NCBI RefSeq assembly: GCF_003002815.1 | Contig: NZ_PVTF01000003.1 | Span: 62,001 to 126,000, forward strand | Length of the DNA: 64,000 nt | Reading direction: 5' to 3' | DNA from: Umezawaea tangerina | GTDB lineage: Bacteria; Actinomycetota; Actinomycetes; Mycobacteriales; Pseudonocardiaceae | Position numbers and translations under genes: made by a program | The notes under the pieces: generated by a model | The model's input: only the letters and a program-made list of their open reading frames with translations | Told to the model about the DNA's origin: nothing | Database searches by the model: none | Shown here: in pieces, positions 16,130-24,034 of the stretch | Layout: each line of letters begins with the position of its first letter | Position numbering within the stretch: the stretch's first letter is position 1

Positions 16130-18254
16130 ACCGCCGGTCGCCGTGCCGCACCTGGGCGTCCGCGAGGGCCGCGGCCGGTCCGAGGCCGGAGCGCAGGCCG
16201 TCGTGGAACGCGGCCATCAGCGCGGGCGCGCGGTCGTCGGGCACGGTCAGCGTGCTGGCGACGACGGCCTTCGCACCGCGCCGCAGGAACGCCGGGGCCA
16301 GCCCGGAGTCGCACGCGGACAGCACCACGATCCGCGGGGGCCGGGCCAGCCGGTCGAGGTCGTGGCCGTGCAGCGGACCGCCGGCCAGTTGCAGGGACGA
16401 GAACAGCGGCTGGTCGCCGCGCAGGTGCCCGTGCGCGGCCAGGTGCGCGACGTCCACGCCGTCCATCGCCCGCAGGGCCGCCTCGACGGTCGCCGCCCGG
16501 CCCGCCAGCACCGTTCCGCCGTGCGCGCGGCGCAGGTCGGCGACCTCGCGGTCGGCGTGCACCAGGTCCGGGCCCGCGATCCACGCGTGGGTGCGCGGCG
16601 GGTCCGCGTCGGGCGGAGCTGCGCCGAGCGAGACCGGTCGGCCGCGGTAGGACGGCAGCGCCGCCCACGGCAGGCCCGGCGGGCCGCCCGTGATGGTGAC
16701 CGGACCGTCCCCGGTCGGCGGGAGGAGAGCGTCGAGCGCGTCGGCCGACGCCCGCACGGCGTCCTCGTGACCGGTCTCGACGGCCAGCCGGAGGGCGTGG
16801 ACGTGGTGGTCGACCGGCGGCAGGCGGTGCAGGCGACAGCGTCCGTCCACAACGGACACTGCGATGAGATGTCCGTTGTGGATGGTGAAGGCGAGCAGCG
16901 TCGTGCCCGACGGCACGGCCGCGGGTGGTGCGGTGCGCGGCGCCGCGAGGGACAGCCTGCGGATCTCCCGCTCCAGCTGGACGACCCGGTCCTGGTCACC
17001 CCTCCCCCTGGCCGACCGGAGCCGCTCGGCGAGCCGACCGGACACCGGCGCGGCGGCGGGTGCCTCGACCCGCGACCAGCGCAGCACGGCCCGCGCGTCG
17101 CCGTGGGCCAGCGCGTGTCCCAGTGCGATCGACCGCAGCTCGGTGCCGGGCCAGGTGTGCGGGTCGACCAGCGCCAGACCCGCCCGGCAGGCGGCGGCCG
17201 CCCGTCGGCGGTCCGGCGCGCGCCGCGCCCGGTCCAGCAAGGACAGCGCCCGCAGCCGTGCCGTGCCACCTCGGCGGGGCACCGGGAGACCGGCGGCCAA
17301 CCGCAGCTCGGCGGCGTCCTCGGGGCGGCCCGCGCGGTCGCACTCGGCCGCGGCCCGCCCGGCCCGCGGCCGCTCGCCCGTCGCCCACCGGGCGCGCAGC
17401 GCCACCGCGTTCGACGGCCACGGGTCGCGGCGCTGCGCGCGGAAGATCCTCGCGGCCCGCTCGGCCAGCGCGCGGGCGGCCGGGAAGTCGTTGTCCGCCA
17501 ACGCGCACCGCGCGGCGAGCAGCACCGCGTCCGGCATCCGCGACCCCCGGTCGCACCGGTCGAGCAGGGTGATCGCGGGCGCCAGCACCTCCCGCGCCTC
17601 GCCGACCAGTCCCGCGGCGAGCAGCGCCTCGGCGCGGTCGATGAGCGCCTCCGGTCGTCGGACAGCGGCCAGACCTTCCCGCGCCGCGTCCTCGTAGTGG
17701 CGCAGGGCGGTCGGCAGGTCACCGGCGACCATGGCGACGAAACCCCTGTTGTGCAAGCACATCGCGGCCCGGTCCCGTTCGCCGATGGCGAGCAGCACGG
17801 TCCGCGCGGCGCGGAAGTCGGCGTCCGCGGCGGCGGGCCGGAGCGCGTACGCGCGGGCGATGCCCCGGCCGACCAGCGCGTTGGCCAGCCACCACTGGTC
17901 GCCGCACCGGCGCAGCTCCCGGATCGCCGCGGTGAGCCGGGTGACCGCCGCCCGCGGCTCCGCGTGCAGGCACAGGTGCAGGCCGCGCAGGCAGTTCGCC
18001 CTGGCGAGGTCGTTGCCGGTCAGGCCGGGCAGCGCGGCGTCGAGGTGCCGGGTGCTGCTGTCCGGGCGACCGCGGTCGAGCTCCACCCAGGCCAGGGTCA
18101 GGTGGAGCTTCGCCGCCACCTCCACCGCGCCCGCCCGCCGGGCCGCCGCCAGCGCCCGCCCGGCCATCCGCCCGGCCTCGGGGAGCCTGCCCAGCTCGAC
18201 CTGCTCCAGGCAGGCGGCGTGCCGGGCGAGCAGGCGCTGCTCCACCGCCCTCAC
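16107..18254 (-). CDS. TPR-CHAT domain protein (caspase-like peptidase)
   Basis: 715 residues. Residues 1-400 are a helical repeat array (TPR-like, Ala/Leu/Arg-rich helices). The C-terminal 280 residues form a CHAT domain with catalytic His near 608 in AHLAAHGH and Cys near 648 in VLSACDSGL, followed by GAKAVVASTLTVPDDRA. CHAT proteins are clan CD cysteine peptidases related to caspases and separase. The start GTG at 18254 overlaps the upstream stop as GTGA, matching the overlap one gene earlier, and is preferred to the GTG at 18266. It is the third gene of a sigma factor operon. Confidence 0.9.
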   Translation of the reverse strand: MRAVEQRLLARHAACLEQVELGRLPEAGRMAGRALAAARRAGAVEVAAKLHLTLAWVELDRGRPDSSTRHLDAALPGLTGNDLARANCLRGLHLCLHAEPRAAVTRLTAAIRELRRCGDQWWLANALVGRGIARAYALRPAAADADFRAARTVLLAIGERDRAAMCLHNRGFVAMVAGDLPTALRHYEDAAREGLAAVRRPEALIDRAEALLAAGLVGEAREVLAPAITLLDRCDRGSRMPDAVLLAARCALADNDFPAARALAERAARIFRAQRRDPWPSNAVALRARWATGERPRAGRAAAECDRAGRPEDAAELRLAAGLPVPRRGGTARLRALSLLDRARRAPDRRRAAAACRAGLALVDPHTWPGTELRSIALGHALAHGDARAVLRWSRVEAPAAAPVSGRLAERLRSARGRGDQDRVVQLEREIRRLSLAAPRTAPPAAVPSGTTLLAFTIHNGHLIAVSVVDGRCRLHRLPPVDHHVHALRLAVETGHEDAVRASADALDALLPPTGDGPVTITGGPPGLPWAALPSYRGRPVSLGAAPPDADPPRTHAWIAGPDLVHADREVADLRRAHGGTVLAGRAATVEAALRAMDGVDVAHLAAHGHLRGDQPLFSSLQLAGGPLHGHDLDRLARPPRIVVLSACDSGLAPAFLRRGAKAVVASTLTVPDDRAPALMAAFHDGLRSGLGPAAALADAQVRHGDRRFSCFGPG

Positions 18255-18694
18255 TGGACGAACCACCCGGTGCTGAGGTCGGGGAGGGTCGGTCGGCGCA
18301 GGACGAAGCGGAGCGGGCCGGTGGGCAGCGGGTCGAGGTGGAAGCGGCCGATCGGGTCGACGGGAGCGCTCCGCACGCCGTCCGGCCAGGTCGCGCGGAT
18401 CGTGCTGCCGTCGACGGCGGGGTGGACGAGGCCGATGGCGCGGACGCCGAGGCGGGTGGCGGTGTCCAGCCGGAGGTCGACGGTCGTGCCGGGGCCGGTG
18501 AAGCGCAGGGTGCGCGTACCGCCGTCGCCGCGGACCCCGGCGGGTGCGGTGAGGGCGGAGTCGGTGAGCAGGTCCATCGGGGCGGCGTCGGTCGGCGGGT
18601 GGAACCCGGCTGCCTCGGCCAGGTGGGGCGGGACGGGGTCGACGAGGTCCAGCACGGCGGCGAGGGCGTCGAGGAGGTCGCGGTCGGCGGTCAC
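18251..18694 (-). CDS. Small protein coupled to ECF sigma and CHAT genes
   Basis: 147 residues. Residues 1-35 form a helix (DRDLLDALAAVLDLVDPVPP). The rest alternates short strands (TRTLRFTGPGTTVDLRLDTA and STIRATWPDGVRSAPVDPIG) like an Ig-type or carboxypeptidase-regulatory-type beta sandwich. The GTG start overlaps the sigma stop and its own stop overlaps the CHAT start, both as GTGA. Its place right after the sigma gene suggests an anti-sigma or adaptor role, but no known anti-sigma motif is present and there is no membrane segment. The function is unknown. Confidence 0.8.
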   Translation of the reverse strand: MTADRDLLDALAAVLDLVDPVPPHLAEAAGFHPPTDAAPMDLLTDSALTAPAGVRGDGGTRTLRFTGPGTTVDLRLDTATRLGVRAIGLVHPAVDGSTIRATWPDGVRSAPVDPIGRFHLDPLPTGPLRFVLRRPTLPDLSTGWFVQ

Positions 18695-19239
18695 ACCCGC
18701 ACCTCCGCGTCCATCCGGCGGCGCAGCACGGCGAGGCAGCGGCTGCGGGTGGAGCCGAGGCTGCCGACCGGCATGCCCAGCACCCGCGCGACCTCCTGGT
18801 AGCTGAGCTCCGGCGCGTGGGCGACCATCCGCAGGATGTCGCGGCACTGGTCGGTCAGGCCCGCGAACGCCCGCCACAGCCGGACCGCCCGGTCGTCGGC
18901 GAGGACGCCCTCCTCCGGGCCGGGGAGGGCGGGCTCGGGCGGGCCCCACAGGTCGACGGGCAGCTCGCGGCCGCGGATCTTGCGGACCCGCGAGGCCTCG
19001 TGCCGCGCGGTGGTGACCAGCCAGCCGGAAAGCCTCGCGGGCTCGCGGATCCGGTGGAGGTGCTCGGCCAGCGCCAGCCAGGTGCACTGGCAGACGTCGG
19101 CCGCGTCGGCCTCGCGCAGCCGGGCCGCCCTGGCCACCGACCAGATCAGCGGCAGGTGCCGTTGGACGATCTCCCGCCACGCGCCCTCGTCGCCGAGCCG
19201 CGCCATGGCCACCAGGTGGGCGTTCGTGAGTTCTCGCAT
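18691..19239 (-). CDS. RNA polymerase sigma-70 factor, ECF type
   Basis: 182 residues. Region 2 is at about 20-90 (EIVQRHLPLIWSVARAARL, DVCQCTWLALAEHL) and region 4 at about 125-180 (LTDQCRDILRMVAHAPELSY, then QEVARVLGMPVGSLGSTRSR). Regions 1 and 3 are absent, as in ECF factors. It would direct RNA polymerase to a stress regulon. It opens an operon with the 147-residue protein and the TPR-CHAT protein, each joined by a GTGA overlap. The aminotransferase gene lies 53 nt upstream on the same strand. Confidence 0.93.
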   Translation of the reverse strand: MRELTNAHLVAMARLGDEGAWREIVQRHLPLIWSVARAARLREADAADVCQCTWLALAEHLHRIREPARLSGWLVTTARHEASRVRKIRGRELPVDLWGPPEPALPGPEEGVLADDRAVRLWRAFAGLTDQCRDILRMVAHAPELSYQEVARVLGMPVGSLGSTRSRCLAVLRRRMDAEVRV

Positions 19240-19292
19240 GCCCGCTTGGAAGCGGTCGGGTCCGGTTCGGATCCGCCACTAGCCCGATCGTG

Positions 19293-20465
19293 TCACCCGG
19301 TGAGCTTGTGCAGCCTGCGCAGCGCGTCGTCGAGCACCTCGTCCTTCTTGCAGAACGCGAACCGCACCAGGTGCCGCCACTGGTCGGGGTGGTCGGTGAA
19401 CACCTGCACGGGCACCGCCGCGACCCCGATCCGCTCCGGCAGCGCCCGGCACAGCTCGGCGCCGTCGGTGAAGCCGAGCGGGCGGACGTCGGCGGTGATG
19501 AAGTAGGTGCCCTCGCTCGGCCGGACCGCGAAGCCCGCCTCCGCCAGGCCCTCCGACAGCCGGGATCGCTTGGTCGCCAACGAGGTCCGCAGGTCCTCGA
19601 CCCAGGCCAGCTCGTTGCGCAGCGCGTAGGCCACGGCGGGCTGGAACGGGGCGCCGCCGACGAAGGTGATGAACTGCTTGGCCGCCTTGATCGCGGACAC
19701 CAGCTCCGGGGTCGCGCACACCCAGCCGATCTTCCAGCCGGTGCAGTTGAACGTCTTCCCGGCGCTGGAGATCGTCACGGTCCGCTCGGCCATGCCGGGC
19801 AGCGTCGCCAGCGGCACGTGCTCGTTGGCGTCGAACACCAGGTGCTCGTAGACCTCGTCGGTGATGGCGACCAGGTCGTGCTCGACGCACAGCGCGGCCA
19901 CCGCCTCCAGCTCCGCGCGGGTCAGCACGGTGCCGGTCGGGTTGTGCGGGGTGTTGATCAGCAGCGCGCGGGTCTTCGGCCCGATGGCCGCCCGCAGCGC
20001 CTCGACGTCGAGGCCGAACCGGCCGCTGACCGGGTCCTCGACCAGGCTCACGGTGCGGCGGGCGGCACCCGCCATCGCGACCGACGCGGCGTAGGAGTCG
20101 TAGTACGGCTCGAACAGCACGACCTCGTCACCGGGCTCCACGAGCGCGAGCAGCGCGGCCGCGATCGCCTCGGTCGCACCCACCGTGACCAGCACTTCCG
20201 TGTCCGGGTCGTACTGGGTGCCGTACCGGGTGCGGTGCTCGGCGACCGCCTGGCGCAGCACCGGCATGCCGGGGCCGGGCGGGTACTGGTTGAGACCGCC
20301 GTCGATGGCGTCCTTGGCCGCGGCGAGCATCCCGGCGGGGCCGTCGGTGTCCGGGAAGCCCTGCCCGAGGTTCACCGCGCCGGTGCGCTGGGCGAGCGCC
20401 GTCATCTCCGCGAAGATCGTCGAGGTGAACGGCCGCAATCTGGGGACTAGCGCTGGTACCCGCAC
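19293..20465 (-). CDS. Class I/II PLP aminotransferase (DapC/YbdL type)
   Basis: 390 residues from a GTG. The aminotransferase fold is clear: NLGQGFPDTDGP, NQYPPGPG, INTPHNPTGTVL, DEVYEHLVFD and the PLP lysine in SSAGKTFNCTGWKIGW. The N-terminal GQGFPD and the NxTGWKIGW motif place it near the mycobacterial Rv0858c (DapC, N-succinyldiaminopimelate aminotransferase) and the YbdL methionine aminotransferase. The exact substrate cannot be fixed. It is divergent from the DUF445 gene with a 29-nt gap, so promoters overlap. Confidence 0.9.
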   Translation of the reverse strand: MRVPALVPRLRPFTSTIFAEMTALAQRTGAVNLGQGFPDTDGPAGMLAAAKDAIDGGLNQYPPGPGMPVLRQAVAEHRTRYGTQYDPDTEVLVTVGATEAIAAALLALVEPGDEVVLFEPYYDSYAASVAMAGAARRTVSLVEDPVSGRFGLDVEALRAAIGPKTRALLINTPHNPTGTVLTRAELEAVAALCVEHDLVAITDEVYEHLVFDANEHVPLATLPGMAERTVTISSAGKTFNCTGWKIGWVCATPELVSAIKAAKQFITFVGGAPFQPAVAYALRNELAWVEDLRTSLATKRSRLSEGLAEAGFAVRPSEGTYFITADVRPLGFTDGAELCRALPERIGVAAVPVQVFTDHPDQWRHLVRFAFCKKDEVLDDALRRLHKLTG

Positions 20466-20494
20466 AACTCCGAATCTTCACGGACAATGGTGTC

Positions 20495-21751
20495 GTGGAG
20501 CAACTGACGGCAGCCGACCAGGTCAATCGCCGGGACCTGCGCAGGATGAAACTCGTGGCGACGGGCTTCTTCGCGGCGGCGACGGTGATCTTCCTCATCG
20601 CGCTGACGCAGGAGTCGGGCGGGCCCGCCTGGGTGGGCTACGTGCGGGCCGCGGCCGAGGCGGGCATGGTCGGCGCGCTGGCCGACTGGTTCGCCGTGAC
20701 GGCCCTGTTCCGCAGGCCGCTGGGGCTGCCGATCCCGCACACGGCGATCATCCCGAACCGCAAGGACAGCTTCGGCGACGCCCTCGGTGACTTCGTGGGC
20801 ACGAACTTCCTCGCCGAGGACGTCGTGCGCGACAAGCTGCGCCGGGTGGACATCAGCCGCCGGGTGGGGGCCTGGCTGGCCGAGCCGGTGAACGCCGAGC
20901 GGGTCACCTCGGAGGTGGCGAACATCGTCAAGGGCGCCGTGACGGTGCTGCGCGACGAGGACGTGCAGGCGGTGATCGACCAGGGGATCGTGCGGAGGCT
21001 GGTGGACAAGCCGTGGGGGCCGCCGCTGGGGAAGCTGCTGGGGCAGGTGCTGACGGACGGGGCGCACCACAAGTTCGTCGACCTGGTGATCGACCGGACC
21101 TACGACTGGGTCAACGACAACCACGACAAGGTCGTGCAGGTGGTGTCGGAGCGGGCGCCCACGTGGTCGCCGAAGTTCGTGGACACGCTGCTGGGGGACA
21201 AGGCCTACACGGAGCTGCTGAACTTCGCGTGGGCGGTGAAGACGGATCTGAACCACCCGATGAGGGTGGCGCTGGACCAGTTCATGATCGAGTTCTCGCA
21301 CGACCTGCAGCACGACCCGGCGACGATGGAACGGGCGGAGCTGGTGAAGACGCAGCTCGTCGAACACCCGGACGTGCAGCACTTCATCGGGTCGGCCTGG
21401 GGGACGGCCAAGAAGATGCTCCTGGACGCGGCCGAGGACCCCTCGTCGGAGTTGAGGAAGAGGGTGCGGGAAGGGCTGCTGTCGTTCGGGGAGCGGATGT
21501 CGACCGACGACGCGCTGCGGGCGAAGGTGGACGGGTGGCTGGAAGGGGCCGCGGGGTACGTGGTGTCGAACTACCGGGGGGAGATCACGACGTTGATCAC
21601 GGACACGGTGGAGAGGTGGGACGCGGAGGAGACTTCGCGGAAGATCGAGCTGCAGGTGGGGAGGGACCTGCAGTTCATTCGGATCAACGGGACCGTGGTG
21701 GGGGCTTTGGCGGGGTTGGTTATTTATGCGGTGGGGCAGTGGGTGGTTTAG
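20495..21751 (+). CDS. DUF445 family membrane protein
   Basis: 418 residues from a GTG. Hydrophobic segments lie near residues 22-38 and at the C-terminus (GTVVGALAGLVIYAVGQWVV). The family signature AEAGMVGALADWFAVTALFR, then RPLGLPIPHTAIIPNRKD, marks DUF445 (YjiN-like). Between the membrane ends is a long helical domain. The function is unknown. Codon use near the 3' end (TTT, TTA, ATT) is looser than in neighbours. A 447-nt gene-free region rich in hairpins follows. Confidence 0.92.
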   Translation: MEQLTAADQVNRRDLRRMKLVATGFFAAATVIFLIALTQESGGPAWVGYVRAAAEAGMVGALADWFAVTALFRRPLGLPIPHTAIIPNRKDSFGDALGDFVGTNFLAEDVVRDKLRRVDISRRVGAWLAEPVNAERVTSEVANIVKGAVTVLRDEDVQAVIDQGIVRRLVDKPWGPPLGKLLGQVLTDGAHHKFVDLVIDRTYDWVNDNHDKVVQVVSERAPTWSPKFVDTLLGDKAYTELLNFAWAVKTDLNHPMRVALDQFMIEFSHDLQHDPATMERAELVKTQLVEHPDVQHFIGSAWGTAKKMLLDAAEDPSSELRKRVREGLLSFGERMSTDDALRAKVDGWLEGAAGYVVSNYRGEITTLITDTVERWDAEETSRKIELQVGRDLQFIRINGTVVGALAGLVIYAVGQWVV

Positions 21752-21869
21752 GGGGTTGGGGTTGTGTGGAGTCCGGGCCTTGTTCCCGCCCGTGTGAAGC
21801 TCCGTCCCTGCGTTCGTTTCGGGGTCCCCACCCGCGCGAAGCCCTGCCCCCGGCGCGCGATTGTCTCAA
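21752..21869. other. Gene-free start of a 447-nt intergenic region
   Basis: GC-rich sequence after the DUF445 stop without a supported frame. The same region carries a long hairpin (21870-21926) and an array of triloop hairpins (21959-22134), listed separately. Confidence 0.5.
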
Positions 21870-21926
21870 TGCTCTGCCCTAGTTTGTCAAGACGGTGAAG
21901 CTGTCTTGACAAACTAGGGCAGAGCA
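21870..21926. repeat. Long near-perfect hairpin (24-bp perfect stem)
   Basis: 21870-21893 pairs perfectly with 21903-21926. G-T, G-C and T-G pairs extend the stem to 27 bp with a GAA triloop. The stem holds a CTAGTTTGTCAAGAC segment that is poorer in GC than its surroundings, with no U-tract. It may end the DUF445 and convergent CGNR genes, or be a dispersed palindromic repeat element. Confidence 0.85.
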
Positions 21927-21958
21927 GGAGGGCGCTGTTTATCGGGGGCGGGAGGGGA

Positions 21959-22134
21959 TCTGGCTTCGCCAGACATCGGGCTGCGCCCGACACTGCATCA
22001 GGCTGCGCCTGACCGGGCATCCTCGGCTGCGCCGTTGGACGGGGCATCCGTGCTTCGCGGCGGACAGGGCATCGGCTGGCGCCGACGAGGCCCCAGGCGC
22101 TTCGCGCCGGATGCGCGCTGGCGGGCTGCGCCCG
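21959..22134. repeat. Array of eight triloop mini-hairpins
   Basis: Short palindromes of form arm-GGC-T(T/G)C-GCC-arm follow one another: 21959-21973, 21976-21990, 21998-22012, 22024-22034, an imperfect one near 22047-22065, 22072-22085, 22096-22108 and 22122-22134. Most share CATC or GGGCATC just before the left arm, while the arm bases vary with compensating changes. The spacing is about 20-25 nt. No coding frame explains them. Confidence 0.8.
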
Positions 22135-22198
22135 TCGTGGGTGGGGTGGCTGCTGCTCGCTGTGGGTCTGGGGGTTGGGTTGTTTCGTGTGGTTGTCG

Positions 22199-22732
22199 TT
22201 AGGAGGCGCTTAGGGCGCGGGTGCGTTCGCGCCATAGGCGGGCTTTTTCGCGGTTGCCGCAGATCTGCATGGAGCACCAGGTGCGGGAGCGGTTGCGGGA
22301 GCGGTCGAAGAAGGCGGATTGGCAGGTTTCGGCCTGGCAGATCTTGAAGCGGTCCCAGGAGCCGAGCAGGGCGACTCGGGCGGCGGCGGCGAGTACTGCT
22401 TGCAGGGCGTCGGTGGTGGCGATGGTGGGGATGCCCTGGCTCAGCTCGATCTGGACGGTGCCGGAGAAGGGCACGGCCTTGGTGCCTTCGCCGAGTGAGG
22501 AGCGGAGGGCGGTGCGGGCGGTGCGGAGTTTGGGGAGGTCGGAGACGGGGCCTAGTCCGCGTTCGGTGACCCAGGCCCTCCACGAGGCCGCGCTGTCCAA
22601 CACGTCGGTGCCGAGTTCTAGGTCTCGGGTGTTGAGGAAGGCGAGCAGCAGTTCCACATCGTGTTCCGCATCGCCGGCTCGACCGTGCGCGAAGGTCGCG
22701 TGATCCCAGCCGGCTGCCAGACCAGTCACCAC
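22199..22732 (-). CDS. CGNR zinc-finger protein (ABATE domain)
   Basis: 177 residues. The C-terminus carries the CGNR finger: CQAETCQSAFFDRSRNRSRT followed by WCSMQICGNREKAR, with four Cys as metal ligands. The N-terminal half (LLLAFLNTRDLELGTDVLDS) is the stress-related ABATE-like domain. Such proteins are putative DNA-binding regulators. A GTG at 22732 (VVTGLAAG) is chosen; the longer frame to 22840 would cross the PadR promoter. It is divergent from the PadR operon. Confidence 0.85.
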   Translation of the reverse strand: MVTGLAAGWDHATFAHGRAGDAEHDVELLLAFLNTRDLELGTDVLDSAASWRAWVTERGLGPVSDLPKLRTARTALRSSLGEGTKAVPFSGTVQIELSQGIPTIATTDALQAVLAAAARVALLGSWDRFKICQAETCQSAFFDRSRNRSRTWCSMQICGNREKARLWRERTRALSAS

Positions 22733-22812
22733 ACCACTGTAGCCGGCCAACCGGCCGCGAGGGGGTGATCTCAACGGGATATCTGACCGCCGACCGAGGT
22801 ATGAACCGTGTG

Positions 22813-22831
22813 TATACCTCCTGTGTATAGT
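22813..22831 (+). promoter_or_regulatory. Leaderless promoter and operator of the PadR-ABC operon
   Basis: TATAC (22813-22817), 7 nt, GTATA (22825-22829) form an inverted repeat. TATAGT (22826-22831) is a good -10 hexamer 7 nt before the PadR ATG, so the mRNA is probably leaderless and the operator overlaps the -10. Autorepression by PadR is the likely logic. Confidence 0.6.
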
Positions 22832-22838
22832 TCTTGGC

Positions 22839-23363
22839 ATGTCACTCGGACACGCACTGCTGGGGCTGCTGGAACGCGGGCCCGGCCACGGATACGACCT
22901 GAAGAAGGCCTACGACGACCGGTTCGGGCAGGACCGGCCGTTGCACTACGGGCAGGTCTACACGACGTTGTCGCGGTTGCTGCGCAACGGACTGGTGCAG
23001 GAAGCGGGGGTGGAGGCGGGGGCCGGGCCGGAGCGCAAGCGGTACGCGATCACGGACGCGGGTGTCACGGACGTGGAGACGTGGCTGGCCACGCCGGAGA
23101 AGCCGGAGCCGTACCTGCAGAACACGCTGTACACGAAGGTCGTGCTGGCGCTGCTGTCCGGTCGGGCGGCGGCGGGGGTGCTGGACAGCCAGCGGGCCGC
23201 GCACCTGGACGCGATGCGGGTGCTGACCCGGCGCAAGACCGACGGCGACCTGGCGGACCAGCTGATCTGCGACTACGCGCTGTTCCACCTGGAAGCCGAC
23301 CTGCGCTGGCTGGAGCTCACCGCCGACCGGCTCGACCAGCTCGCGGAGAGGATCGGACGATGA
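22839..23363 (+). CDS. PadR family transcriptional regulator
   Basis: 174 residues. The N-terminal PadR winged helix is clear (LGHALLGLLERGPGHGYDLK, GQVYTTLSRLLRNGLV, RKRYAITDAG). The C-terminal Vir_C-like helical domain (HLDAMRVLTRRKTDGDLADQ) serves dimerisation and ligand response. It heads an operon with an ABC ATPase and an FtsX-type permease, with an ATGA overlap to the ATPase. It likely represses this exporter until a drug or peptide binds. Confidence 0.93.
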   Translation: MSLGHALLGLLERGPGHGYDLKKAYDDRFGQDRPLHYGQVYTTLSRLLRNGLVQEAGVEAGAGPERKRYAITDAGVTDVETWLATPEKPEPYLQNTLYTKVVLALLSGRAAAGVLDSQRAAHLDAMRVLTRRKTDGDLADQLICDYALFHLEADLRWLELTADRLDQLAERIGR

Positions 23364-24034
23364 CGCTGCTCGTGGCCGAGGACCTGCACAAGGCGTTCGG
23401 TCCGACCCCCGCGCTGGTGGGGGCGGGGCTGTCGATCGGGGCCGGGGAGATCGTCGCGATCATGGGGCCGTCCGGGTCGGGCAAGTCCACGTTGCTGCAC
23501 TGCCTGGCGGGCATCCTGCGGCCGGACCGGGGGACCGTGCGGTACCAGGACGTCGACCTCGGGTCGCTGTCCGACGGCAAGCGCAGCGAGCTGCGGCGCA
23601 CCGAGTTCGGGTTCGTGTTCCAGTTCGGCCAGCTCGTGCCGGAGCTGACCTGCCTGGAGAACGTCGCCCTGCCGCTGCGGCTCGCGGGCCTGAAGCGCAG
23701 GGACGCCGAGAGCCGTGCCGTCGAGGGGTTGGCGCGGCTCGAGGTGGCGGACGTGGCGGGCAAGCGGCCCGGTGAGACGTCCGGCGGGCAGGGGCAGCGG
23801 GTCGCGGTCGCGCGGGCGCTGGTCACCTCACCGAAGGTGATCTTCGCCGACGAGCCGACGGGGGCGCTCGACTCGCTCAACGGCGAACGCGTGATGACCC
23901 TGTTCCTCGGCGCGGTCCGGGCGAGCGGGACCGCCGTGGTCCTGGTGACGCACGAGCCGCGGGTGGCCGCGTACGCCGACCGCGAGGTCGTCGTCCGCGA
24001 CGGCCGGTCGCGCGAAGTCGAGCGTGCCGGGTGA
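23360..24034 (+). CDS. ABC transporter ATP-binding protein (MacB/LolD type)
   Basis: 224 residues. Walker A GPSGSGKST near residue 40, Q-loop FVFQFGQLVPELT, signature SGGQGQRVAVARAL and Walker B VIFADEPTGALD are all intact, with the H-loop VTHEP. The length and signature fit the MacB/LolD (3.A.1.125) branch that energises FtsX-type permeases. The ATG at 23360 overlaps the PadR stop (ATGA), and its own stop overlaps the permease start (GTGA). Confidence 0.95.
   Translation: MTLLVAEDLHKAFGPTPALVGAGLSIGAGEIVAIMGPSGSGKSTLLHCLAGILRPDRGTVRYQDVDLGSLSDGKRSELRRTEFGFVFQFGQLVPELTCLENVALPLRLAGLKRRDAESRAVEGLARLEVADVAGKRPGETSGGQGQRVAVARALVTSPKVIFADEPTGALDSLNGERVMTLFLGAVRASGTAVVLVTHEPRVAAYADREVVVRDGRSREVERAG

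Noticed and set aside
22733-22840. N-terminal extension of the CGNR protein
   Set aside because: It would overlap the PadR promoter and start codon; GTG 22732 fits the family start.
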